This document shows positions 1 through 12,500 of a DNA stretch of 64,000 nt, one piece after another. The translations under genes were made by a program, and so were the position numbers. The first letter of the stretch is position 1. Every line of letters begins with the position of its first letter. The stretch lies in contig OX365948.1 in the NCBI GenBank assembly GCA_947247005.1, forward strand, positions 41,792,601 to 41,856,600, read 5' to 3'. A model generated the notes under the pieces. It did not search any database. It was not told where the DNA came from and saw only the letters and a program-made list of their open reading frames with translations. Origin of the DNA: Spisula solida. Its lineage: Eukaryota > Mollusca > Bivalvia > Venerida > Mactridae.

Positions 1-459
1 TCCAATCACAGTTAAGTCTACATACTACCATGCTAGACAACTCACTTTTCTTTTTCTTTCCTTTTCTTTTTCGCCCTGAATGTTTCATTTATATGTTTTT
101 AATTGAATTTATTACATTAGCTTCCCTCGAAGTTGGGGTCATTTGTCAATCTGGCAGGGAAACAACCGAATGACCACGCACTTGTGACTGTTTCATTGGA
201 ATGCAAACAAGCAAACGGTAACACTTATTGCTACAGCTATTTTAAGAATAAAGTAAGATCTTAAAATGCGGACAAATAATTCGGGGAATTGTAAATTGTG
301 TTTTGAATGTAAATAAAATAGCAACAAAATAACTTGTAAATTTTTTATGCTTTGTTATTTGTAATTTTTTTTAAGCTCATTAATTTATAAATAAAATGGG
401 ATAATTAAAAAAAATGTATATCACTGAACGGTAACCATGGAAACAGAAATAATATTTAC
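1..459. other. FAK intron downstream of exon k (partial)
   Basis: AT-rich sequence with no exon, repeat unit or inverted repeat that I can identify. It begins inside an intron whose acceptor is outside the window. Confidence 0.6.
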
Positions 460-516
460 CATCAGGGGAACTGTAGTCACCTTCATCCTCGACAATTTCG
501 GCATAATCTGATAATC
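460..516 (-). CDS. PTK2: FAK exon k: autophosphorylation site YAEI
   Basis: This exon is 57 nt. GA completes an Arg codon, then LSDYAEIVEDEGDYSSPD. DYAEI is the conserved FAK autophosphorylation motif (Y397 in mammals; Tyr codon at 505-503), which recruits the Src SH2 domain when phosphorylated. The following acidic stretch and second Tyr resemble the mammalian EIIDEEDTY region. The acceptor is tttag at 518-517; the donor is GATG|GTAAAT at 459. The next exons (linker end and kinase) should lie left of the window. Confidence 0.93.
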
Positions 517-3500
517 CTAAAATCATACACAAACTAGTAGTTTACTTGGGAGAATCACGAAAACTTGGGAGAATCACGAAACTCTATCTTATTATTGTAC
601 AAATCCTGTTTTTTTGTGTGTGTCAAATATTCATAAAATTTATATAAAATAACAAAATATAGAGAGAATATATACTCAAGTATGTATGTGTATATTCTGA
701 AGCTTAATATGTACAGTAACAATGTATACAGTACAACCTCTGTAGAGCAACACCCTCAGGGCTGCAAATATGGGCTTTTGGTTAGAGGTTGTCGCTCTAC
801 AGAGTTAAAATGTATAATAAATTTTGGCTTAGCGAAATTGTATTGTTATAGAGAGGTTGTACTGTATTTAACATTTCTAAATAAAAGCTGCCAGAAGTAA
901 CCAGAAATGTGAGAAAAGGGTTTTGTACAAATTGGCATGAGCATCTTAGCAATCTTGGTTTGAATACTGCAGTGTCAAGGCTACTTTTGTTCTTCAGTGA
1001 CACTGACTATGGTCATGTACTTCACATATGGAATATAGAGAAAGTTTGATCATTTAACAAGGTTCCATACATGTAACTAGCTTGCTTTTCAGCAAATAAC
1101 TGGCAACTTCTCCGCATGTGGATGGGCAGAGCCATATTAACTCACTCCACATGTGGATGGGCAGAGCCTAATTAACTCACTCCACATGTGGATGGGCAGA
1201 GCCATATTAACTCACTCCACATGTGGATGGGCAGAGCCAAAGTAATTCACTCCACATGTGGATGGGCAGAGCCCTATTAACTCACTCCACATGAGGATGG
1301 ACAGAGCCATATTAACTCACTCCTCATGAGGATGGGCAGAGCCAAAGTAATTCACTCCACATGTGGATGGGCAGAGCCCTATTAACTCACTCCACATGAG
1401 GATGGACAGAGCCATATTAACTCACTCCACATGAGGATGGGCAGAGCCATATTAACTCACTCCACATGAGGATGGGCAGAGCCATATTAACCAGAGCCAT
1501 ATTAACTCATTTGACATGTGGATGGGCAGAGTCATATTAACTCACTTCACATGAGGATGGGCAGAGCCATATTAACTCACTCCAAATGTGGATGGGCTGA
1601 GCCATATTATTAAATCACTCGACATGAGGATAGGCAGAGCCATATTAACTCACTCCAAATGTGGATGGGCAGAGCCATATCATTAACTCACTTGACAAGT
1701 GGATGGGCAAAGCCATATTAACTCATTCCACATGTGGATTGGCAGAGCCATCTTAACTCACTCCAAATGTGGATGTGGTGTAATATGTATGAATAAGCCA
1801 CTCCACATGTGGATGGACGTAGCAATAACAAGCCAATATGTCATGAAAGAACATAACTGGTAACATGAATCAAACCTGGATATATTCCCATCAGATGAGC
1901 TAGACGACTGATGTACAAACATGCCATGGTTTTCATGGGAACAGAATATTTGGGGAGGGATGTTACAAATGTTTTCTGTTAATGAATATACTGATTAATT
2001 TGTTATGTACAAATGTCCCTTTCCTTCATTATCAGGTTACCCTGTTATAAGAAAATAATAACGGTACACAATATAAGCCAATACAAAGATTCAGCCAGTA
2101 TTTCCACAACCATATAACACAACACAACCAAATACAGTAAAATCATCAAAATTTGCAGGCTTAAAATCATAAAGAGGTAAATACATAAAATTTCAAAGTT
2201 TTTATGAAAAGGCAATTTCATGAGGACCTAAGTTCATGAAAGGTCATGATTTCATGTCGACACCAAATAATAAAATGTCATGATTTCATGAAGACATAAG
2301 TTCATGAAATGTCATGATTTCATGTGGACCTAAATTAATAAAATGTCATTATTTCATGTGGACAATAAAATACACTCATAAAATGTCATGATTTATTAGG
2401 GATGTAATTGACATTAAAACTAAAAATTGTGTCCGCAATCAATATAAATGATTTCACAGTATAAAATTGTGCTTTCAAAATTTACCATATAAAGTAAAGA
2501 ATGGTACGAGCCATTGTTTTACAAAGTTTGAATAATTAATTAAATGTGTCACAAATTAAAACAAAGAATTTCTCAGGGGTTAAAGATCAGAGTATGACGG
2601 TTGTCATGGCTTGAGAATACCTAGTCATTCACATTGTGTTTAGTTTAATGTCCGGAGATATTAACCTGACCCTGACCTTTATGCAAGAATATATATTACA
2701 ATGTTCTTATAATACAAAGAATTGGCCTGATCCTCCACTTTCTTTAAGCATAATTTAACAACTGATATATTGTCTATACTTATAACCCCGTATGCAGTAT
2801 GTTTTTTCATAAGCAGGCAGTATCACGAAGACACTCAAGGTGAAATAAAATTTATATATTCAACGCAAGAACCAGGTAATATATTCATCCAGTCAGGATC
2901 AAGTCAAATTCTCCGTACTATACATAGAATGTACCAATTTCCTTACATCAAATAAGGGTCAGACTGACTTCCAGCACAAAAACAATATGTCCCCCAAATA
3001 TTTTGACTTAGTTTTCCATTGCCATGACAACCAAGTGCAAGCATTGTAGTAAATATAGATTCAAATATAAGAAATACCTTAGTTAGTATGTAACCCTTCA
3101 CCCCAAAGATGTTTAAAATTGCAAACATTTAACAGAAGGTAAATGTCAACACCAACACGCATTGAAATTATTGAGCTTGTATTATTTATTTTTTTATAAA
3201 TTTTTTTTAAACATTTAACAGAACAGAACTGAACATATTTTATTCCAGGCCTCAACAAATATTTTTAAAACCACTCGTCCTGCAATATAGACAAAGAAGA
3301 AAACCCCAAAATCTTACTTGTCTTGCTATATAAATAAAGAAGGAAGATATTGTGCAGGACAAGCGGACGAGTGGATTCATTGAGGCCTGTTTTATTCTGA
3401 CTTTTACCCATATATCATTTTGTTAGCATAAAGTTACAATATGTAACTTCAACAAATAGTTGACAATATCAATTTTGTGAAATTCTAACTTTGCGCACAA

Positions 3501-6500
3501 TTTATATGATTTTTCAGAAGGCTATTAAAATATAACTTGTGATTAATTTCTGCATGGGATGTGAGAAGATAAAACTATGGAGTGAAGGGTTAAACAAAGA
3601 ACCACAACATTGAATGCAAGAGTCACGCTCAAACTTATTACAACAATGAATGCAAGAGACACACTCAAACTTATCACAACAATGCAGGGAAGCGGTCAAC
3701 ATATACAGTATTTGAAATACATTATAGGTACTTCATGAACAACCCTTTCACAACACAGCAACATAGATAGTGTGTTTACTAGCATGTGTGTACTTACTTT
3801 CATTAGGGCTCAATGGTTCTTCTAACCCTTTATTTCCCCCATCTCTCTTTGTAGAACTAAAATAGAAACAAAATTGGTAAGTAATTTTCAATATTTGCAC
3901 GATCTTTATTTCACGAATTTAGGTAACAGAGTTAAACATACTAATATTTTATGGATTTATGAATTTTAGGTCGAAGGTTTCAGGTTAGGTCTTCATGTTA
4001 TGAACGTGTGTTTACTTGGATGTAAGAATTTGCAATAACTGTGCACAACATTTAAATTAGTCCAGGTTTGGTACTGCATGATGAATCCTGCAAAGTTTCA
4101 TTTCAAGGCAACCATAAGCAAAACCGATCTGACCAGTGAATTTCGAGGATATACACAACTAGGCTTGGTACTGATTAGTCGTACAAAGTTATGTTGGAAT
4201 GCAAGCAATCGTTACAGAGAAATAGTCCCGTCAACTATATATGCATGGAACAACCACCCGACCGACCGATCTACCTCAAGCATGACTCTAATATAGTCCC
4301 ATACATACTGTATCTTGGGGTATAAAAACATAGCGAAATTTGATATATTGGCTTGTTAAGTGAAACATCATGAATCTTTGGTATAATCTTTTAGACACAG
4401 ATTAATTTATTATTTATGCAAACTGATCTTTGAAAGTTACAAAGTATTACCTAATCTTGGGCGAAGGAGGAACACTCTCTTCTGAAATAACACAAAATTT
4501 GGGATTAAACATGGTATTCTAAAATAGTTACATTGTTAAAGAGTTAATGGAGAGACAAAATTATTAAATTCTAATTATGAGCGGCCATTTTAAATCTTAA
4601 TTTTTATCAAACATAAGGGAGGACATCTTAAAGATGAATACTTTAAATGGTGAAGTAAAAAAGTATACTAAAGTAAAAAGATCAAAATAATCTAATTTAA
4701 TTTTTTAAAAAAAACGAATTTTATTAAATTAAAGAAACAGACATACAAAGCAACATGTATACAGATTTATTGATCTTATTCACAGTAACATGGAATTAAA
4801 ACTTACGCCTAAAAAACTTAAGTTTCTCAAACTAATGCTAAGGTCACATTTGCCCTACAAGCTCTGTACAAGTTGATTTTGGCGAACTTGCACGGCGTCC
4901 GTACGGAGGCAGTATAGACATCAAAGACTCGTACGAATACTGTATGGATTTTTTAACTCATACGAGCATCGTGGGGATATCGTTCGAGTGCATCTCTATA
5001 GATCGTTCGTGGTCCGTACAAGCTGTGACCAGAAGCTAAGAACATACAAAAACCATTAGGATTTCAAACATTGTGAACTCGTAGGAGTTGATAAATTCGT
5101 ACGTATATCGTACAAGCTTTGTGACCGTAGCATTACTAGTATAATAGAATTATAATTTGTATATACATGATAATGTAAATGTACCGCCATTATTTATATA
5201 GGAATTACAACAAAGTGTTAGAATACTGAATGAGGAGAGTTAAGTCAGGTGACGGTCACTATGGAAACAACAACAACAACCACATCACTTCCTGTCACGA
5301 ACATTATAACCATGTGCTATAGAATATGCATATATACAGATTAAAAAACAGTCAATTAATAAACACATAATGAGCCCCAGAAAACCAGGAACAAATTATT
5401 TGTGGTGATAAAATGCATTTCTGTCTTAGGTCTATATAGAAATTGTTTTGTTTTGTGTAGCATGCTCCCCCCCCCCAAAAAAAAAAAAATAAAGAAGGAA
5501 GGTCGGAATATGTTACTTGCATATTTTCTTATAACACAGAGGAAAAGGAACTACCATTCGAATCTAACATATAAACAAATAGAACAAGACTGCGTTCACT
5601 AAACGCTTATGCCCCCTGTGGAAGCCTTGTCCATAAATAAGTCTAAGTCCAAAATTAGGTCAAGGTGAAGGTCAAAATGGGGTTAGGTGGTACAGGCGTG
5701 TGGAGTGTTCATACACAACATCCATGCAAGTATGAAAGCTTTGTAGCAAGCCATATTAATGCTAGAAGGAACGGTCAATTTGGGTTAACCAGGACGGACG
5801 GACGAACGGACGAACAGACGAACGGACGAACGGACGGACAGGTGAATCACTATATGCCTCCCCATCTATCGATAGGGGGGCATAAAAATTATAGATTTTT
5901 ATTCAAATGCCATAAGAACATTTAGGATCACTGTAAATTTATAGGGTCGTTTGGGATACTGGGAACCAACTACTTCTTATGCCTTTTAAAAATGTCCTCA
6001 ATTCACCTGTAATTACAGGAAACTTAATTCAACGTCCCATATATGCAATCTGAAAGTCACTGGGTGAGTAATTAGACCAAATATGGTAAAATATTTTTAA
6101 GACCGCCAATGAAAACAATTTGAACTTGTTGTACAGCCAAATGATTTGCAATGAAGCATTAGTTTAGGGGACATGCTGTAGCTAAAGATTCAATATCAAA
6201 ATACCAGTGTACTGTGTATATGCAATATGGCAATTGGTTGATTATTAAATTGTTTGTAAAACATGTTTTCATTGGCTGATATTTATAGACCAACAGGAAA
6301 ATACTTCCAAGAAGTAATTTTGCAAGAAACCATCTGTTTATCAAGTAATTATTAAGACAGAAATGCATTTAATTGAGAAAATGCCATAAACAAAGGGCAA
6401 TAACACATAAGTGAAATAAACAAAGGGAAAGCATGCACCAATAGATACACCAGAGAGTTACCTCCCATGGTATCAGGAAAATTGTGCACAGGGATTTTCA

Positions 6501-9500
6501 CATGCACTCGAATAACAAACCTTTAAATGTGAATGTAGTCTCTCTCAGTTCTATAACAGGGGATTTTGTGTTGGTAGCAACTTAAAGGGAGAAAATGCAT
6601 ACACTGTTACACCAAGGCGGCACACATAAATAGCTTAAATCACATGACAGCAAACCCACTCTCACTGATTAGCATGTAAGATCAATAACATGTCTCCCAC
6701 AAAGAGCCATAACTCCGGCAATAATCATCTGACCTTAAAATATGCACAACTGGGCTTGGTACAAATTATTTATGTGAAGTTTCATTGAAATTTGACCAAT
6801 GGCTATGGAGAACAAGCAAGCTTGAGGACAAACTTTTTCACATCCATCCAGCACAAAATCAATAATTCTTCCTCACTATAATGTTGGAGACATAATAGTT
6901 CACTGTTATATTTTCAGCAGCAATTCAGAGGCAATAAATATATGACTAATTGCATGGAGCGAATTTGATATAAAACTATGATAGGTTATTAATACAAGTT
7001 AATGCTAGACACTATACTTCCAATTTCACAGGATTATAAATCCCCCACAGTCTCCAAAAGCAAAGAAGCATTTATGACTAGCACAAACCCCATCAAATCA
7101 TTACAATAGCATTCTCAAAAGCATATCACCGCACAGCATACTTCAAAACTAGCAATAAAATCGCAGACGCAAATCGTTGAAATCAAAACGTTTGACACGT
7201 ACAATATCACAAGCAGACGCACAAGTATTCAAAAACATAAAATACGATTACAGACTGCATGCTTAATGCAATAACAAAGAAATGTTTGGTCTTCGCACCT
7301 GGCTTTACTATTTTCTCTCTGAATTTGTTATATCTAGACAAAGTTACCTACTGAGAATAAGCCATTAAGTTTTGATATCATTATGTATATAATTGTATGT
7401 AACTGATGTTGTAGATTAAGGTAGCATAGCAGGGTAACAAGATTCCATGAGGAAAAAATAAATGATGGAAGGAATGCAGAGAAATTCAAGTATATAATAT
7501 ATAGCAGACGTCACAAACAAGCTGAAATATATAGCATAACCAGTCTTCAATTCAAATAAAAGTTTCAGACTGTGCCAAAGTTTGTTTACCTTTTTTGGTC
7601 CAAAATGAGCCTTGAAAGTCGTGTACTAGTCTACAATAACCATCAATAAGGTCTGCCATGTCTTCAGCCTCGGCCAGCGAGGCACATGTTATAGTGAGAG
7701 GTTCCGCGGCTCCAGCAATACGTAGTTGAAGAACACCTTTGTTGTCATCCAGACTTAGCGTTTGTATTGCTTGTACTTGGGAAAAATCTGCCATGTGAGT
7801 CGGCTGGAAGTTAATAAAACATTCAAGACATCTAAATTAAGCCAAGTTTATGTCATAGTGGTGACCTGATCCAAACTACCACTTATGTGAAACAACCAAT
7901 CAATATATAATCCTAAACATTAACTGTAAGCAGTCACATTTGGCATACCATATTCTCCCTAGTTATCACATTTAGCATACCATATTCTCCCTAGTTATCG
8001 CATTTGGCATACCATATTCTCCCTAGTTATCACATTTGGCATACCATATTCTCCCTAGTTATCACATTTGGCATACCATATTCTCTCTAGTTATCACATT
8101 TGGCATACCATATTCTCCCTAGTTATAAAATTTGGCATACCATATTCTCCCAAGTTATCACATTTAGCATAACATATTCTCCCAAGTTATCACATTTGGT
8201 ATACCATATTCTCCCAAGTTATCACATTTGGCATACCATATTCTCCCAAGTTATCAACCTAGAATAACTACTAAAAGTACGATACATCCTTTATACAGCA
8301 TTACAGACAGTTTAAAAGTCTCGGATGGACAAATCATGATTTTTGCAAGTGACTTCAGATTTTTCAAGTGACTTCCCTGAATCGCCTCCCATTGTTTTTG
8401 TGGTTGTTTTTTTACCAGCGTCCTAATATACAGATGCATGTAATATTTTGGGGAATACCTTATACCTTGACTTTATTAATACAGATTAGAACTTGGAATG
8501 TTGATGTGCAGGAACAGTAACTATATAGAGTACCACATAGACCGCAAGTATAAGTGTTTTTGACACACAAACATTATGTTTTCCATGAGGGGCCATAACT
8601 CCGACAAAAATCATCCAACCTGAAATTCTTTACAATATGCACAACTAGGCTTGATACAAGCATTCATGTTGAGTCTGATAGACATCCCGACAGACATCTA
8701 GCAGAAAATAAGAGGGAGAGTGTGATACTTGTACTACCGAACAAACAAACATGAGTTTACAGCACCATAATTATTTTATCCACTTTCCTACTTTTCTTAT
8801 CCATGTATCCATGTTATTTTAGTTGGGAAATAATATATAACATACAAATGATTGTGGAAGTTGGATGATAGACATTTATCTGACAATCTGCCAGCAGATT
8901 TCATTAATTAATAGTAATTAGATATCAGACCAGTCGGAAAACATAATGTGGCCAGTACATAGCTTTCAGATCCCACTTTTAGAATGTGTTTGTGTCCGAT
9001 ACTTAATACAAATGTGTTACATACAAGTGGCTGCAACACAATAATGTAAAGTGCCTTCGAACGTGCGTTCCCATGAAAAGGGCGCTATATAAATCTGGTA
9101 CATTTATTTTATATTTAATTGACCAGAGGGGGAAAAACGGTCTGGGCCAGATCTTTCCCCCAGGGAAAAACTGACCCGGGGGGGGGGGATTAAATGGAGT
9201 AAAGGGATTAATATAGATGTATTTTTAATAACTGATTTTTCTGAAAACTGAAATGCTGTGCAAATATAACCCAGTTTTCAGAAAACTGAAACGCAGGCAA
9301 ATTAATATAGAACCCATTTTTTCAGAAAACTAAAACTCAGTAACATTTGAAAGAAATAGAATTAAATAATTTACATCAAGTGCCTTAGACAAAGCACAGA
9401 CTATTATGAGAGGTTGAAACAAAACCAGTCCAACTACTGCTTTATTTAAATCAAAGATACACTAGTTTTATTTTCATCAAATTCTGTTCACCCTTGATTA

Positions 9501-12500
9501 CAATCATAGGATACTGTATAGCGGGTATATTTCACGGGGTGCAATGTTCGCGTTTTCTGGATCCTTTTGAATTCGCGGTGTCTTAAATTCGCGCAAACAG
9601 CTTCGACCGCGAAAATAAAACCTTGTTAGTACATGAAATGGTAGGTCAATAAGAAAAATGTACACAAACGAAATATTTTTTCGGCAAACATTCACACGTT
9701 ACGCAAACTAAACTGTTGAATTGAAGAAGTTTGGTGCACCAGCTTATAATTAACACCTTCTAACTTTGAGAAAACACGGTGCACGTATGCAATTATATCC
9801 ATATGCAAAGAGTTTACACACGTTTTTACAAAGTTCTAAATTAAATTTCGAATTCGAATTACATTTCATGATATATAGAACTACATTTGTATTATGTCGT
9901 ATTATTTAATTATTGCCGTACTGTTCAGTATTTTGCTAAACCGACGTACTTTATGCAAAGTTATTGAGTAAACATTGGTTTATTTCTTGTTGCTCCTTCA
10001 CATGTTTTTAATCATGTTAAATTTGTATATTTACTAGTAGTACGTGAATATTTCGCTGGGTTTAGATTTCGCGCTATCTATGTAGACCGCAAATATAGAG
10101 AAAATTAAACCCCAGTGAAATATACCCGCTATACAGTATTCAACTTTTCTAGATCAGCAAGTACAGTTCAACCTGAACTAACAACAGGATTCATGTAATT
10201 TCATTAATTCAAATTAAATTGTCTTACAGCACCAAAATGGCTTCTGTTTCTTTCTGTACTATCTAGTATCATGTAAAATCAGGGCATCCACTCATGTAAT
10301 ATATATTACACATACCTGTGAGCACCTGTATAATCTACCCCCACCACAGCACGTTTCTTTCCAAAAAAAATCCTACTTTTTTCAAGTACTTGCATGTAAA
10401 ATTGAGCCAATTAATGTCTATTACTGTAAACCAATTATTTTTGCGAATACTAACTTTCGCATCGTGCTGATTGTGGGCATATTCGCGACTACAAATTTTC
10501 GAGTTTTTAAGTTTCCTGCACTAACAGTGTCCATATTAATGTTTTAGCACTTTCGCCGCGACTTAATTTCGCGAAATTCTACTATTCGCGAACTCTGCGA
10601 AACTAAATCGTGCAAATAATTTTTAGGTTTACAGTAATGTTTATTTGGGTTTTAACTGCCATGTTTCTCAAAGATTGGTTGTGTTATACAGCAGCCTATT
10701 CACCTAACCAGTTTTCCTGGGTACTGTTTTATCAAAGCACTTACGAAAATCTTAAACTTACGCTCAAATTCAAATTCTTTATAATTCCTTAATAGCTACA
10801 TCTTGTGGCAAACAGTCGTTCAGTATCAATAACTATTCAGTCAATGAGCCTCTACAAACAATATTTATCCACAATGTGTAGGGTTTAAATAATAACTAAG
10901 AATTTAAATTTGAACGTAAATTTACGATTTCTGTAAGTGCTTTGATAAAACAGTACCCTGGACTGTATCCTAACTTGAGTACTAACTTATTTACCCTTCC
11001 ACCAGAAATCAATAATTTCTCCACATGTGGAGGAAAATCAACATTGTTGTCAAATTTTCATGGAAGGGTGTATAAAGTCATTGAGAGTCAATGGCACCGA
11101 ACAGAATGTGCTTTATCATATACTTTACACAAATAAAATATTATATAAACAAACAACATCCAAGAAATATTATGATTAAACAACTCATTATCAGATAACG
11201 ATGAGATAATCTCAGAAAATGTGGAAACAATTAGAAGGTGAATCACAATTCTATTTACTCAATCGGTGCCCTGGGTATTCCCTAAACAATTATCCTTGAA
11301 TATTTTGTCAGCGAACTCAAAACCCCATCCAGAATTTTGGGCTAGGGATCAAGTATTGTGGAAGTTTTTTTACATTAAATTATTAAGAGGAAAGTACACT
11401 TAGTTCAGGACCTAAGAAATTGTCTCATTTTAAGGGAATTCCAGTGTTTAGGGAGTTGCAAAATTTACTGTTCTGGTCATATGGTATACTGTAAAATTAT
11501 TATTTTTTGTGGGGGTTAAATTTTTGTTGATTTTGCGGTAGAACTCCAACATGAAATCTTATCCTTACGATTAATTGACCACCAAAGTATGAAACAAGGG
11601 TTTCCTCAACAACCTTTTGCAATTCATGAAATTATGACACCACGAAATTACATTTTACCAAAATGGACAGAATCTTATACCCATGATAACAAGTCATTAA
11701 GAATAGCTAGCAATACAGAAGTCCCTTAGCGGTTTATAGCCATTTTCAATGTTTCTGTTGCCATAGCAACCACAATTTTGTCGGAATCAAAATATTTTTA
11801 GACGTGCATAATCCCCTTATTGCCCCCCATCCAAATACGAAGTTTCACAAATGCAGCTTGGAAACTGTTTCAGTTCAGTTTGACGGATGAATGGACTGAT
11901 GGACGAACGGAGGGCAAACCTATAGTCCCCTCCGGTCAAAAACCGGTAGGGGACTAATAAGTGATTTTACAGTAGACAAATAGGAGAATTGCTAAAACCA
12001 CAGCAACAATCTCCAGCAACAATCTGTCCGATTGTGTTTTATTATCATAGATTATCTGCAAACCACATCATACATCTCTAGATTCTCAGATCTTTATCAC
12101 AAAGCTTTCTTATTGCATTCTATTAACAACTTGATTATTGCGCAATAATTCACACAAAATGCAATAAATTCTGTCAGCAATCTGCAGGTACTTGAAGAAG
12201 CAACATATGTTCACAGGAAATACCGCAATTTTAGTTATTTAGAATAATGTACAGACTGAATCAGCCACGCCCCCTCCGCATGATTCACGATCCAGATTTC
12301 TGTAATTATTTTTTTATCTTTTTATTGGTATAACCTGTGTTTAAGTGGTCACTTCAATCAGGCAACCATTTCTCTTAAACAGTCAGTATGATTAAATCCC
12401 TATCAGGCATTTAAACTGCTATTGGGTATGATAAGTCATATTTGATAATTTACTTATAGGAGAGATCATGTTTGTATACAAAGGAATTAGTACCACCAGC

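Larger units (their letters stand above)
517..3797. other. FAK intron j-k (3281 bp)
   Basis: Holds a TA-flanked palindromic element (727-866), a 35-bp minisatellite (1113-1822), a degenerate ~45-bp repeat (2205-2395) and a hAT-like MITE (3238-3397). The remainder is AT-rich intron without recognisable content. Confidence 0.7.
4482..7589. other. FAK intron h-i (3108 bp)
   Basis: Holds MITE-like elements at 4833-5135 and 5587-5886 and a dispersed repeat at 6695-6895. The rest is AT-rich with no supported gene. Confidence 0.7.

Noticed and set aside
7552..7794. Stand-alone 80-codon gene starting at MADFSQVQ
   Set aside because: This is FAK exon h read from an internal Met through the splice donor; the exon really begins at PTH (7803).
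7935..8254. CRISPR-like array of regularly spaced repeats
   Set aside because: The units are contiguous with no unique spacers, and the genome is animal; it is a minisatellite. The same applies to the other arrays.
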